Source of the DNA: Neomesorhizobium albiziae
GTDB lineage: Bacteria; Pseudomonadota; Alphaproteobacteria; Rhizobiales; Rhizobiaceae
Assembly (NCBI RefSeq): GCF_900114255.1
Contig: NZ_FOSL01000023.1
Span: 18,427-82,426 of the forward strand
Direction: 5' to 3'
DNA: 64,000 nucleotides
Shown: in pieces, positions 9,269 to 18,490 of the stretch
Numbering within the stretch: the first letter of the stretch is position 1
Layout: the number at the start of each line of letters is the position of its first letter
Made by a program: the position numbers and the translations under genes
Notes under the pieces: generated by a model
The model's database searches: none
The model's input: only the letters and a program-made list of their open reading frames with translations
What the model was told of the DNA's origin: nothing

Positions 9269-9721
9269 ATGGCCGGACTATTTCTCGAGGAGTTCGAAGT
9301 CGGCCGGGTGATACGGCATTCGATCACGCGCACCGTCACCGAAAGCGACAATGTGCTGTTTTCGGTGATGACCATGAACCCGCAGCCGCTGCATATCGAT
9401 TTCTACTTCGCCTCGAAGACGGAATGGGGAAAGCCGCTGGTAAATTCGCTGTTTACGCTCGGCCTGATGATCGGCATTTCCGTGCACGACACGACACTCG
9501 GCACGATCGTCGCCAATCTTGGCATGACCGACACGACATTCCCGCATCCGGTCTTCCACGGCGACACCCTCCGCGTCGAGACCGAGGTGAAGTCCGTAAG
9601 GGAATCGAAATCCAAGGCCGACCGCGGCATCGTCGAATTCGAACACCGCGCCTATAACCAGAATGGCGCTCTGGTCGCCAAATGCACCCGCCAGGCGATG
9701 ATGCGAAAGAAAGATGCCTGA
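9269..9721 (+). CDS. MaoC-family (R)-specific enoyl-CoA hydratase
   Basis: 150 residues, a single hot-dog fold. The hydratase motif is visible as [20 protein letters not shown] (catalytic Asp and His region), followed by [19 protein letters not shown] and the [17 protein letters not shown] strand. The ATG at 9269 has GGAGGAAG just upstream; the longer frame has no ribosome site. The gene ends two bases before the next ATG, so it is translated together with a CitE-family lyase. Such pairs fit hydration of an unsaturated acyl-CoA followed by C-C cleavage (mesaconyl/beta-methylmalyl-CoA chemistry), but the substrate is inferred. Confidence 0.83.
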   Translation: MAGLFLEEFEVGRVIRHSITRTVTESDNVLFSVMTMNPQPLHIDFYFASKTEWGKPLVNSLFTLGLMIGISVHDTTLGTIVANLGMTDTTFPHPVFHGDTLRVETEVKSVRESKSKADRGIVEFEHRAYNQNGALVAKCTRQAMMRKKDA

Positions 9722-9723
9722 CG

Positions 9724-10599
9724 ATGCGCTCGCTGCTGTTTGTGCCCGGTGATTCAGAAAAGAAGCTCGAAAAAGGTTTCCAGTCTGGCGCCGACGTGGT
9801 GATCGTCGATCTGGAGGACTCAGTAGCTCCAGCCAACAAGGCCGCGGCACGGACAGTTACCGCCGATTTCATCAGAGCAAGGCGCAAGGACACTGCTGCA
9901 AGCATCTATATCCGCGTCAACGACCTTTCGACCGGGTTGACCGACGACGACCTTGCATCGGTAATCGCCGTGGCGCCAGACGGCATCATGCTGCCGAAAG
10001 CCAACGGCAGCGCGGATGCTACGCACCTGTCAGCCAAACTACGCGTCCACGAGGCCGAGCACGGGCTTGCCGACGGCGCCACCAAAATCATCGCCATCAT
10101 GACGGAGACCGCCGCCGGTGTGCTTGCAGCACCGACATGGCGCGACACCAATCCACGGCTAGCCGGGCTGACCTGGGGCGCCGAGGATCTTTCAGCAGCG
10201 ATTGGCGCGCGCGCCACCCGCGACGAACGTGGCCGCTACACCGACGTATTTCGTTTCGCCCGCACGATGACCATCCTCGCCGCGTCTGCTTCGGACGTCG
10301 CGGCGATCGACACTGTGTTTGTCAATTTCCGCGACACAAACGGCCTGCGCGCCGAATGTATGGAAGCGGAGCGCGATGGCTTTACAGGCAAGATGGCGAT
10401 CCATCCCGCGCAGGTGGAGATCATCAACGAAGCCTTCACGCCTTCCGCCGAGTCGGTTTCCCATGCGCGGGAAGTGGCTGATGCCTTCGCTGCCGCCGGA
10501 AATCCCGGCGTCGTCGGCATTGGCGGCAAGATGTACGATCGGCCGCATCTGCGGCTGGCGGAGCGGCTGCTGGCCCGCGCAAAAGCCGCTGGCGTTTAA
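9724..10599 (+). CDS. CoA ester lyase, CitE/malyl-CoA lyase family
   Basis: 291 residues, TIM-barrel of the HpcH/HpaI aldolase superfamily. Signatures: MRSLLFVPGDSEKKLEKG, the acidic VIVDLEDSV, MTETAAGVL, WGAEDLSAAIGA (metal-binding Glu and Asp) and the KMAIHPAQVEIIN strand. Members cleave beta-hydroxyacyl-CoA esters such as malyl-, citramalyl- or methylmalyl-CoA. It follows the MaoC hydratase almost without a gap, which argues for consecutive steps. The ATG at 9724 is chosen; an upstream in-frame ATG would lie inside the hydratase gene. Confidence 0.86.
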   Translation: MRSLLFVPGDSEKKLEKGFQSGADVVIVDLEDSVAPANKAAARTVTADFIRARRKDTAASIYIRVNDLSTGLTDDDLASVIAVAPDGIMLPKANGSADATHLSAKLRVHEAEHGLADGATKIIAIMTETAAGVLAAPTWRDTNPRLAGLTWGAEDLSAAIGARATRDERGRYTDVFRFARTMTILAASASDVAAIDTVFVNFRDTNGLRAECMEAERDGFTGKMAIHPAQVEIINEAFTPSAESVSHAREVADAFAAAGNPGVVGIGGKMYDRPHLRLAERLLARAKAAGV

Positions 10600-11207
10600 T
10601 CCTCGCCCCAGCGTGGACGGCGCATGGCGAACGTCGAGTCGATAGTCGAATAATCCATGTAACCCAGCCGCGCCACGTTGCCGGCCTTGACCGCATCGAA
10701 CAGCCCATCGGGTGTCAGAAACGCCTCGTCGATATGGATGCCGACCACTTCGCCGACGACAACGAAGACGCCGGCATGACCGCCATCCAGGCCCTTGGGC
10801 TCCAGAATCTCGGTTACCTTGCATTCGAGCGCGGCCGGCGCCTCCGCCACACGCGGCGGCTTGACCAGCCTGGACGGCGCTGGCGTCAGCCCGGCATAAC
10901 CGAATTCGCTGACGCCGCGCGGCGCGTTGACGGCTGTCCGGCTCATCCTGGAAGCTAGATCGCGCCCGACCAGATTGGCAACGAATTCAGATGTTTCACG
11001 CACGAAGCTCACGCTGTCCTTCTCGCCTTCCGAGGAAAACAGCACCAGATGCGGATGGCTGGAGATGGCATTGAAGAACGAATAGGGCGCAAGGTTCACT
11101 GCCCCATCCTTGCCGACGGTCGATATCCAGCCGATCGGGCGCGGCGAGACGATCGCCTTGAATGGATCGTGCGGCAGACCGTGGCCTTTTGACGGTTCGT
11201 AGAACAC
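10596..11207 (-). CDS. Flavin reductase-like FMN-binding protein
   Basis: 203 residues. FMN-binding split-barrel of the flavin reductase/flavoredoxin family, with the SPRPIGWISTVGKDGAVNLA and APYSFFNAISSHPHLVLFSS strands typical of it. GTG start with GAGG upstream. It converges with the CoA lyase gene, overlapping it by four bases. It forms a same-strand pair with the nitroreductase-family gene just upstream, with a 9-bp gap, so the two flavoproteins are probably co-transcribed. The exact electron acceptor is unknown. Confidence 0.83.
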   Translation of the reverse strand: MFYEPSKGHGLPHDPFKAIVSPRPIGWISTVGKDGAVNLAPYSFFNAISSHPHLVLFSSEGEKDSVSFVRETSEFVANLVGRDLASRMSRTAVNAPRGVSEFGYAGLTPAPSRLVKPPRVAEAPAALECKVTEILEPKGLDGGHAGVFVVVGEVVGIHIDEAFLTPDGLFDAVKAGNVARLGYMDYSTIDSTFAMRRPRWGED

Positions 11208-11216
11208 TTCGCCGCC

Positions 11217-11801
11217 TCAGCCTTGCCAGGGTCCGGAATAGTCGGCGTAAAGCCTTGCGATATCGGGTCTTGGCCTTTCCGGCTTCTGACCGTCGAAAGT
11301 GCCTATGTGGATGAAGCCGATGACCCGCTCCTGTGGTGAAAGGCCGAGAAGCGCCCGCCCCTCTTCAGTGTCGGAATACCAATTGGTGATCCAGTTGGTG
11401 GAATAGCCCATCGCGTTGGCGGCGATCACCAGGTTCATTGCAGCTGCTCCTCCCGAAAGGAACATTTCCCATTGCGGAATCTTCGGATTTTCGCGCGGTA
11501 CGGAAACCACGCCGATGACCAGCGGGGCTCGCGAAAACCGTGATCTTTCCTGCTGGATCCGGCCTTCCGGCAGCGGACCTTCGCGCTTTTCCGCGAGTTT
11601 TGCGAGCTTTTCGCCAATTTTTTCGCGCGCTTCTCCACGATAGAGAATGAAACGCCATGGCTCCAGCCGGCCATGGTCAGGCACCCGCGACGCAATGCGG
11701 ATCAGCGTTTCGATTTCCGCGTCGGAAGGTGCCGGTTCCTTCAGCTCCGGAATGGGCGCGGAGCTTCTCGAAAGCAGAAAGTCGACGATCGGCGAGGTCA
11801 C
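11217..11801 (-). CDS. Nitroreductase-family flavoprotein (YdjA-like)
   Basis: 194 residues. FMN-binding nitroreductase fold: SRVPDHGRLEPWRFILYRG at the N-terminus, AAMNLVIAANAMGYSTNWIT in the middle and LGLSPQERVIGFIHIGT near the C-terminus. This short form matches the YdjA subgroup of NAD(P)H-dependent reductases. I favour GTG 11799-11801, nine bases after AGGAG; a TTG two codons upstream (11807) is possible. It is paired with the flavin reductase gene downstream. Confidence 0.83.
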   Translation of the reverse strand: MTSPIVDFLLSRSSAPIPELKEPAPSDAEIETLIRIASRVPDHGRLEPWRFILYRGEAREKIGEKLAKLAEKREGPLPEGRIQQERSRFSRAPLVIGVVSVPRENPKIPQWEMFLSGGAAAMNLVIAANAMGYSTNWITNWYSDTEEGRALLGLSPQERVIGFIHIGTFDGQKPERPRPDIARLYADYSGPWQG

Positions 11802-11918
11802 GGGCAAAATCTCCTGGCTGCTGGCTGAAGCTTACCCAGGAAGTTTGGCAGGGCTGCTTGGCTAGGCGGGATCGAACAGGCCTTGAAATTGCCACCGCCT
11901 TGGGCTTCATGGCAAGCC

Positions 11919-12893
11919 ATGATCGCCGATCTCTTCCGACTCTTTACACGGCACTTTCTGATGGTTGCGCTGGCCGCCTGGCCAGCGGCGGCTATCGCGC
12001 AGGACATCCCAGTTCAGGCCGAAGAGTTGCAGCTGCCGCCGATAAACGGCTTCGCGCCGGCCAAGGACGACAAGCCGCTGGCGCTGGGCGAAGGCCGGAT
12101 CACGCTTTCGGCGCAGTTGACGGACAAGGCGCCCGACATTACTCGCGGCCTGGTCTGGCGGGTGTTCAAGCCGGAAGCCGGCGACGACGGCAAGCTGCCG
12201 CTTGTCGCCTCCGCGCAAGGCGGCACCAGCGTCTTCACGCTTGATCCCGGCAGTTATCTCGTCCACGCCTCCTTCGGACGCGCCGGCGCCACCAAGCGCA
12301 TCACGGTGACCAAGACCGCGCGGCGGGAAAACCTGGTGCTCGATGCCGGCGGGTTGAAGCTTGACGCGGTGCTGGCTGGCGGCAGGAAAATCCCGCCCGA
12401 AAAACTGCGTTTTTCGATTTACGAAGCGGAAGCAAAGGATGGCGCCGACGAAAAGGCGCTGATCATTCCAGACGTGAAACCTGGCGCGGTGGTTCGGCTC
12501 AACGCCGGCACCTATCACGTTGTTTCGACATATGGTTCGGTCAACGCCGTCATCCGCTCCGACATCCGCGTCGAGGCCGGCAAACTCACCGAAGCGACAG
12601 TGGAACACCGCGCCGCCGAGCTCACCATGAAGCTGGTGCGTGACCATGGCGGCGAGGCGATCGCCGACACCTCATGGTCGATCCTCACCAATTCCGGCGA
12701 CCCGATCCGCGAAAGCGTCGGAGCCTTCGCCTCTATGGTGCTCGCTGAAGGCGACTATACGATCGTGGCGAAAAACCGCGACCGCATCTACCAGCGCGAT
12801 TTCACCGTCGAGGGCGGCCAAAACACAGAGGTCGAGGTGCTGGCGACAGAGGCCACGGCGACCGGAACCGACATCATCGACGGCGCCGACTAG
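11919..12893 (+). CDS. Secreted protein of repeated beta-rich segments, function unknown
   Basis: 324 residues. A signal peptide (FLMVALAAWPAAAIAQD) is followed by several beta-sandwich-like segments with recurring patterns such as LDPGSYLVHASFG, LNAGTYHVVSTYG and LAEGDYTIVAKN. The G-x-Y-x-V repeats suggest three or four prealbumin-like or Ig-like modules in the periplasm. I recognise no enzyme motif. The ATG at 11919 is used, as the longer TTG-started frame puts polar residues before the signal peptide. Its TAG stop is the first triplet of the repeat element that follows. Confidence 0.6.
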   Translation: MIADLFRLFTRHFLMVALAAWPAAAIAQDIPVQAEELQLPPINGFAPAKDDKPLALGEGRITLSAQLTDKAPDITRGLVWRVFKPEAGDDGKLPLVASAQGGTSVFTLDPGSYLVHASFGRAGATKRITVTKTARRENLVLDAGGLKLDAVLAGGRKIPPEKLRFSIYEAEAKDGADEKALIIPDVKPGAVVRLNAGTYHVVSTYGSVNAVIRSDIRVEAGKLTEATVEHRAAELTMKLVRDHGGEAIADTSWSILTNSGDPIRESVGAFASMVLAEGDYTIVAKNRDRIYQRDFTVEGGQNTEVEVLATEATATGTDIIDGAD

Positions 12894-12993
12894 AGCGGTT
12901 CCGGTTCCTTCAGAACCGATAACTCCCTCTAAGTATTTGTTTTGCCGCGTTTATGCGGACGCCAAATGATTCCATTGGCTGCAAAATGCTCTA
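12891..12993. repeat. Intergenic palindromic repeat with TAGAGC/GCTCTA ends
   Basis: An element of about 100 bp bounded by inverted ends, TAGAGC at 12891-12896 and GCTCTA at 12988-12993. Inner pairs include GGTTCCGGTTCC with GGAACC-like counterparts and GCCGCGTTTATGCGGACGCC. The type is familiar as dispersed copies in Mesorhizobium-like genomes. Unusually, its two end triplets are the stop codons of both flanking convergent genes: TAG at 12891-12893 on the plus strand and TAG at 12991-12993 on the minus strand. Confidence 0.65.
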
Positions 12994-13965
12994 GGAAACC
13001 AGGCTCGGGCGATCGCGCCGCAAGCGCTTGCGCATGGCGCGATGTCGCGCCGGCTGTTCCGGCGCCAGCACGAACACCCGTTCGTAGAGAAAGCGGATCA
13101 GATCCTTGCGGTCGCGCAGCGGCTCCATCTCCCGCCATGGGATAGCAGGGCCGATACGCACATTGATCGCCTTGCCCGAGAGCCGCGCGAACTCACGGAT
13201 CAGCAGCGAGATGCGCAAGGTCAGCGAAACATTGCCGACAAGCCTGGAAATCTTGCCGTCCTGCCCGGTACGGTTCATCTGGCTCGAGACCAGGTGGAAA
13301 AGTCGGCCATTCTGGCCGGAAAAATGCAGTGGAATGACCGCAGCCCTCGCTTCCTGGACCAGCCTGGCCGGAAACATCTTCCATGGGAGATCCTGCGCCT
13401 TGCCAAAACCTTTCGGCGCTGTGGCGACGCCGCCCGCCGGGAAGATCACGATGGTAACGCCCTCTTTCAGCAGCTTCACCGCCTCGTGGCGAACCGCCAG
13501 ATTGTTCTTCAGCGCTTCCTTGGTTTCCTCGAAATCGACCGGCAGCGCATAAGGCTTAACCTCGGAGATCTTCAGCAGATCGGCATTGATCATCACCCTG
13601 AACGGGCGGCCGAGTTGTTCGGCGAGTGACAGCACGGCAATGCCGTCGCCGATGCCAAACGGATGGTTGGCGACCATGACCAGAGGGCCATCAGGCAAAT
13701 CCCGCGGCGGCCACTGATCCTGGCAATGTACCGAAACGTCGATCAAGTCGAGCATACGGCCGAAGATGCGCTCGCCACTCGGCACGATCTCGCGCCTCCA
13801 TATGTCGTAGAGGCGCGCATAGCGGTCGCGGCCGGAAAGCCCCTCGACGGAACGGATGAACCACCGCTTCAGCCGCGTGTGGTTGGCGTTTGCGTATGAA
13901 AGTTCGGGAAACGGTATTTCCTTACGCATATCGATCAGCATCCGGGCTTGGTGAGCCGGTTTCAT
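12991..13965 (-). CDS. Lysophospholipid acyltransferase-family protein (PlsC-like)
   Basis: 324 residues. The acyltransferase block I motif appears as VANHPFGIGDG (His and Asp of the catalytic pair, with one extra residue relative to the usual H-x4-D). A block III-like IVIFPAGGVATAPKG and a late AVIPLHFSGQNG follow in the expected order. This form occurs in rhizobia in proteins thought to acylate glycerol-phosphate or ornithine-type lipids; the acceptor is not shown by sequence. Membrane-associated action is expected. ATG start at 13965. It converges with the secreted protein gene through a palindromic repeat. Confidence 0.75.
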   Translation of the reverse strand: MKPAHQARMLIDMRKEIPFPELSYANANHTRLKRWFIRSVEGLSGRDRYARLYDIWRREIVPSGERIFGRMLDLIDVSVHCQDQWPPRDLPDGPLVMVANHPFGIGDGIAVLSLAEQLGRPFRVMINADLLKISEVKPYALPVDFEETKEALKNNLAVRHEAVKLLKEGVTIVIFPAGGVATAPKGFGKAQDLPWKMFPARLVQEARAAVIPLHFSGQNGRLFHLVSSQMNRTGQDGKISRLVGNVSLTLRISLLIREFARLSGKAINVRIGPAIPWREMEPLRDRKDLIRFLYERVFVLAPEQPARHRAMRKRLRRDRPSLVS

Positions 13966-13989
13966 GACAATGATATGAATGGGAGATCT

Positions 13990-14027
13990 GAGAAAGGGCG
14001 GGAACCCTTCGTTTCCCGCCCTTTCTC
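13990..14027 (-). terminator. Hairpin terminator after thrS
   Basis: A perfect 15-bp stem, GAGAAAGGGCGGGAA (13990-14004) with TTCCCGCCCTTTCTC (14013-14027), and an 8-base loop. It begins six bases after the thrS stop codon. No long T run follows on the minus strand, so intrinsic termination is likely but not textbook. Confidence 0.7.
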
Positions 14028-14033
14028 ATTTGT

Positions 14034-16016
14034 TCAGGCCGCTTTGGCGAGGCGCTTGCGCCGCAGATCCGGCGGCACCGCCTCGTCCATCAGCATGGCG
14101 AGGGCTGCCTCGAAGGTCATCGATTCCTGGTCGCGCGAGCCCAGCCGCCTTACGTTGACGGTGCCTTCCTCCGCTTCGCGCTTGCCGCAGACGAGGATCA
14201 CCGGAACTTTCGCCAGCGAATGCTCGCGAACCTTGTAGTTGATCTTCTCGTTGCGAAGGTCGACCTGTGCGAGGAGTCCGGCGCGCTTCAGCCGTTCGGT
14301 GACCTTTACGGCGTAGTCGTCAGCTTCCGAGGTGATGGTGGCGACGACGACCTGGACCGGTGCGAACCATAGCGGAAAATGGCCAGCGTAGTTCTCGATC
14401 AGGATACCGAGGAAACGCTCCATCGAACCGCAGATGGCGCGATGCACCATCACCGGCTGCTTCTTTTCCGAATCCGAGCCGATGTAGAAGGCGCCAAAGC
14501 GTTCGGGCAGGTTGAAATCGATCTGCGTGGTGCCGCACTGCCATTCGCGACCGATCGCGTCCTTCAGCACGTACTCGAACTTCGGCCCGTAGAAGGCGCC
14601 CTCACCCGGATTGATGGACGTCTTGATCCGGCCTTCGGACTGCGCCTCGATGGTCTGCAGCACCCCTTGCATGATCTGTTCGGCATGATCCCATGCTTCG
14701 TCGGATCCGACGCGTTTTTCCGGCCGCGTCGAGAGCTTCACGCTGATCTCGTGGAAGCCGAAATCGGCGTAGGTCGACAGGATCAGATCGTTGATGCGCA
14801 GGCATTCCGCAGCGAGTTGTTCCTCGGTGCAGAAGATGTGCGCGTCATCCTGCGTGAAGCCGCGCACCCGCATCAGCCCATGCAGCGCGCCTGACGGCTC
14901 GTAGCGGTGCACATTGCCGAATTCGGCAAGCTTGACCGGCAGTTCGCGGTAGGACTTCAGGCCATGCTTGAATATCTGCACATGGCCGGGGCAGTTCATC
15001 GGCTTCAGCGCAAAGACCCGGTCGTCGTCGGTATCGTCGCCTGCGACTGTCACCTTGAACATGGCATCGCGATACCAGCCCCAGTGGCCAGACGTCTCCC
15101 ACAACGATTTGTCGAGAACCTGCGGTGCGTTGACTTCCTGATAGCCCTGCTCGTCGAGGCGGCGGCGCATGTAGGAGACCAGGTTCTGGAACATCTTCCA
15201 GCCCTTGGCATGCCAGAACACGACGCCGGGCCCCTCCTCCTGGAAATGAAACAAGTCCATCTCGCGGCCGAGCTTGCGGTGATCACGCTTCTCCGCCTCC
15301 TCCAGCATGTGGAGATAGGCGTCGAGCTGCGCCTGATCGACCCAGGCGGTGCCGTAGATGCGCGTCAACATCGGATTGTTGCTGTCTCCGCGCCAATAGG
15401 CGCCGGCCACCTTCATCAGCTTGAAGGCGTTGCCGATCTGGCCGGTCGAGGCCATGTGCGGGCCGCGGCAGAGATCGAACCATTCGCCCTGCGCATAGAT
15501 CTTGAGATCCTGATCTTCAGGAATGGCTTCGATCAGTTGAAGCTTGTAGGCCTCGCCCTTGTCGCGGAACACCTGCTTGGCCTTATCGCGCGACCAGATC
15601 TCTTTGGTGAACGGCTTGTTGCGGCCGATGATTTCCCGCATCTTCTTCTCGATGACGGGAAAATCCTCCGGCGTGAAGGGCTCGTTGCGGGCGAAGTCGT
15701 AATAAAAACCGTTCTCGATTACCGGGCCGATCGTCACCTGGGTTCCCGGCCACAATTCCTGCACCGCTTCGGCGAGCACGTGCGCTGCGTCGTGGCGGAT
15801 CAGCTCCAGTGCGCGAGGATCGTCACGGGTGACGATCTCGACCTTGCCGGATTTTTGCAGCGGATCGGAAAGGTCGCGGATTTCGCCGTCGATTGCCAGC
15901 GCCACGGCCTTCTTGGCGAGCGACTTGGAGATCGATTCGGCGAGTTGGGCACCGGTCATCGCCGCGTCGTAGGAGCGGACGGAACCATCGGGAAATGTCA
16001 GGGAAACATCGGGCAT
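14034..16016 (-). CDS. thrS: Threonyl-tRNA synthetase
   Basis: 660 residues, usual length. Class II aminoacyl-tRNA synthetase with the TGS domain (residues 1-60), the editing domain with the zinc-type [10 protein letters not shown] signature and later FDLCRGPH, and the catalytic core with the zinc ligands of MNCPGH and the H of [12 protein letters not shown]. The C-terminal anticodon-binding domain starts at [11 protein letters not shown]. It charges tRNA-Thr in the cytoplasm. Just upstream on the same strand is yidD, a gene order seen in other Rhizobiales. Confidence 0.96.
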   Translation of the reverse strand: MPDVSLTFPDGSVRSYDAAMTGAQLAESISKSLAKKAVALAIDGEIRDLSDPLQKSGKVEIVTRDDPRALELIRHDAAHVLAEAVQELWPGTQVTIGPVIENGFYYDFARNEPFTPEDFPVIEKKMREIIGRNKPFTKEIWSRDKAKQVFRDKGEAYKLQLIEAIPEDQDLKIYAQGEWFDLCRGPHMASTGQIGNAFKLMKVAGAYWRGDSNNPMLTRIYGTAWVDQAQLDAYLHMLEEAEKRDHRKLGREMDLFHFQEEGPGVVFWHAKGWKMFQNLVSYMRRRLDEQGYQEVNAPQVLDKSLWETSGHWGWYRDAMFKVTVAGDDTDDDRVFALKPMNCPGHVQIFKHGLKSYRELPVKLAEFGNVHRYEPSGALHGLMRVRGFTQDDAHIFCTEEQLAAECLRINDLILSTYADFGFHEISVKLSTRPEKRVGSDEAWDHAEQIMQGVLQTIEAQSEGRIKTSINPGEGAFYGPKFEYVLKDAIGREWQCGTTQIDFNLPERFGAFYIGSDSEKKQPVMVHRAICGSMERFLGILIENYAGHFPLWFAPVQVVVATITSEADDYAVKVTERLKRAGLLAQVDLRNEKINYKVREHSLAKVPVILVCGKREAEEGTVNVRRLGSRDQESMTFEAALAMLMDEAVPPDLRRKRLAKAA

Positions 16017-16192
16017 TCTCTACTCCTATCCAGTCCCGCAAACGAGCGCGGGTGGTGATAGCCGGCGAGTCCGGCAGGCGAGGTCTTTTATTGGCAGTTT
16101 TTTGCTTCGTAAAGCGGCAGATAAACTCAGTTGGCTTTCGTTGCGAAAGCCGACCTCGGACGTTTAGCTTAGATGACAGCAGGTTGGCACAG

Positions 16193-16558
16193 TCAGGCCC
16201 TGCGCTTCTTGCCGATGTGCCAGTAGCGCCAGGGCAGGAACCAGCGATAGCGGGCGTCGAGGCGCTCCGGCACATTGTCGATGCCGTGAGTGCCACCGGG
16301 ACCGCAGCGCATCACCCGGAAAAGGCCCATCCAGCCGCCGGGCCACAGCCCGTGGCGGGCGATCGCCTCATAAGCATATTCCGAGCAGGTCGGCATGTGG
16401 CGGCAGGAATTGCCGATGAAGCCAGACAGGGTCAATTGATAAAGGCGCACGAACGCGGTTCCGAACACACGGCCGGGCGTCTTGCGCCATGGACCCGGCC
16501 AGTTGCGGCTGCGCGCAACCGGCCGCACAGGGTGCGCGTGCTCCTGGTCGCGGCTCAT
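16193..16558 (-). CDS. yidD: Membrane protein insertion efficiency factor YidD
   Basis: 121 residues. The YidD/DUF37 signature is complete: LYQLTLSGFIGNSCRHMPTC followed by SEYAYEAIARHG and GGWMGLFRVMRCGPGGTHG. YidD is a small amphipathic inner-membrane-associated protein that helps YidC-dependent insertion. It is longer than the enterobacterial form at both ends, as is common in Rhizobiales. The ATG at 16556-16558 is used; the frame is open further upstream to a TTG (16603). Confidence 0.9.
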   Translation of the reverse strand: MSRDQEHAHPVRPVARSRNWPGPWRKTPGRVFGTAFVRLYQLTLSGFIGNSCRHMPTCSEYAYEAIARHGLWPGGWMGLFRVMRCGPGGTHGIDNVPERLDARYRWFLPWRYWHIGKKRRA

Positions 16559-16647
16559 CTCCCAAAAGTCCGGTTCGGATCGGTCATTCCCAATAGATGT
16601 CAATTCGAAGCGTCATGCGCAACAAGACGCTCAATTCAACCAGGCTT

Positions 16648-16806
16648 TCACAGGTCAGGCTGACGGCCGACCCGCGGAACCGATCCGGTCCTGCCGTCCC
16701 GTCGCCACCGTTCAGGCGGCCTGAAGCCATTGCGGGTCGTCTCGCCGGTCCGCTGGAATGTCACGATGCGGATCACATCCGCGAATATTCCGGTCAGCTC
16801 AAACAT
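16648..16806 (-). CDS. Possible 52-residue protein divergent from the LysR gene
   Basis: A short frame starting MFELTGIFADVIRIVTFQR and continuing as a basic, Arg/Pro-rich tail. Its support is a strong ribosome site, AAGGAG nine bases before the ATG (16804-16806), and its position divergent from the LysR-type gene, where a regulated target often lies. I do not recognise the sequence, and the Arg/Pro-rich tail could equally mean a degraded or chance frame. Confidence 0.35.
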   Translation of the reverse strand: MFELTGIFADVIRIVTFQRTGETTRNGFRPPERWRRDGRTGSVPRVGRQPDL

Positions 16807-16899
16807 TGTGCCGATCTCCTTCCGCGATGGATTAGACCGCCACTGGCTTGATCGCTCAAACGAGTATAATTTCCGCGTCGAATAACTTGAGGTTATGCG

Positions 16900-17797
16900 A
16901 TGAAGCGTGGACGCCTACCGCTGACGGCACTTCGAAGCTTCGAGGCGGCTGGGCGTCATCTGAGTTTCAGCAAGGCAGCGGAAGAACTCTTTGTCTCGCA
17001 AGCGGCGATCAGCAGGCAGATCCGCGAGCTGGAGGGTTTTCTCGGCCGGCCGCTGTTCGACCGGCTCCACCGCCGGGTCGCTCTCACCGATGCCGGCCAG
17101 AACCTGCTCACACAGTTGACCATAAGCTTCGACGACATCGACCGGCGGCTGTCCGCAATTGCGGGTGCGCCCGTGGACAATGTGGTCAAGGTCAGCGCCG
17201 AACCCTCTTTCGCCGCCTGCTGGCTGGTCCCCCGCCTATTCGCGTTTCGTCAGCTGCGGCCGGATATCGACATTGCCATCGACGTCGATCCGCGGCTGGT
17301 CGAGTTTCGCACCCATGAAGCGGAGTTAGCGCTGCGCAAAAGACAGGTCGTGGCCAAGAACGGAAGCGGAGTTTCTCGCAGCGGTTGTCGATTCACCGGT
17401 ACTCTCGCCCGCTTTGCTCACCTCCGGCCCGCCCCTGAAAAGGCCGGACGATCTCAGGCACTACACCCTGCTGCACGAGGAAAACCGCCAAGGATGGACG
17501 CGCTGGTTCGAGGCTGCCGGTCTGGAAGGAACTGTTCCCGAGCGCGGGCCGATGCTGGCAGATGCCGCGCTGTCGAAACAGGCCGCCATGCTCGGCCACG
17601 GCGTGGCGCTTGGCGATCTGCTCTTGGTCGCCGACGAGTTGCGCGACGGAAGGCTGGTGAGGCCGTTCGAAACAACGGTCGTTTCAGGTGCCTACTGGCT
17701 TGTGTGCGGGAGCTTCGAACGGCTCAGCGAACCGGCACGCGCATTTGCTGACTGGATCAGGAGCGAATTTGCGATGGCGAGCGCTGAACAGCGATAA
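16900..17797 (+). pseudogene. LysR-family regulator (GcvA-like) with a frameshift
   Basis: Two overlapping frames together make one LysR-type regulator of about 298 residues. The first gives the winged HTH (LTALRSFEAAGRHLSFSKAAEELF, SQAAISRQIRELEG) and the start of the effector domain up to HEAELALRKR. The natural continuation (SWPRTEAEFLAAVVDSPVLS, then HYTLLHEENRQGW and a normal C-terminus) lies in the next frame. The break falls near 17338-17349, beside an AAAA run. If it is real, the gene is inactive or makes a truncated HTH protein; an assembly error is the alternative. It is close to GcvA/AmpR-type members by its SWPR motif. Confidence 0.75.
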
Positions 17798-17814
17798 GCC
17801 TGCTGAACAGGGAC

Positions 17815-18261
17815 CTAAGCAGCTTCTTCCGCGCGTTTTTTCTCGATCTGGCCGATGGCATCGACGACCGCATCGAAGGTGAGCATGGTCGAGGCGTGGC
17901 GTGCCTTGTAGTCGCGCACCGGCTCCAGATACTTCAGGTCGTCGAAACGGCCTTGCGGCGGCGCGCCGTTCTCCTTCAGCATTTTCAACATGATCTCGCG
18001 GACCGCCCGCAATTCTTCAGCACTGGCGCCTACCACGTGCAGGGACATGATCGAGGATGACGCCTGGCCGAGCGCGCAGGCCTTCACATCATGGGCAAAG
18101 TCGGTGACGACGCCGTTCTCCATCTTTAGATCAACGGTTACCGTCGAGCCGCAGAGTTTGGAGTGTGCCCTGGCCGTCGCGTCCGGATTATCAAGACGGC
18201 CGATCCGCTTGATATTGCCGGCAAAACCAAGAATTTTCGCGTTGTAGACGTCGTCTATCAT
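17815..18261 (-). CDS. NifU/SufU-like Fe-S cluster scaffold protein
   Basis: 148 residues. IscU/NifU N-terminal domain: DNPDATARAHSKLCGSTVTV holds the first cysteine and VKACALGQASSSIMS the second, with the linker ERL-like region at EPVRDYKARHAS. A third cysteine is not in the usual place (the site reads ARHAS rather than R..C), so the cluster-ligand set differs from classic IscU. Members of this subgroup act in Fe-S assembly or are regulators of it. It is transcribed divergently from folE. Confidence 0.8.
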   Translation of the reverse strand: MIDDVYNAKILGFAGNIKRIGRLDNPDATARAHSKLCGSTVTVDLKMENGVVTDFAHDVKACALGQASSSIMSLHVVGASAEELRAVREIMLKMLKENGAPPQGRFDDLKYLEPVRDYKARHASTMLTFDAVVDAIGQIEKKRAEEAA

Positions 18262-18490
18262 TATTTTCCAGTCCGTCGCCGCCGGACGAACAACGATTGC
18301 CGCCAGCGCATCTTTTAATCGCGTCGTCTAGCAATATATAATGCTGGTGTTTTGGGAACGGCAAGGCGACTGGCGCATCCAACGTCCCGGAACCACGTCA
18401 CGCCGCTTCGGGCCGTTAATACGGGCGATCCCACAGAGGCTGTGTCCGTTCAACTTGTTCCTCCATCGAGTGGAACTACGGGAGACACCT

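Noticed and set aside
14907..16058. A 383-residue frame opposite thrS
   Set aside because: Antisense shadow of threonyl-tRNA synthetase.
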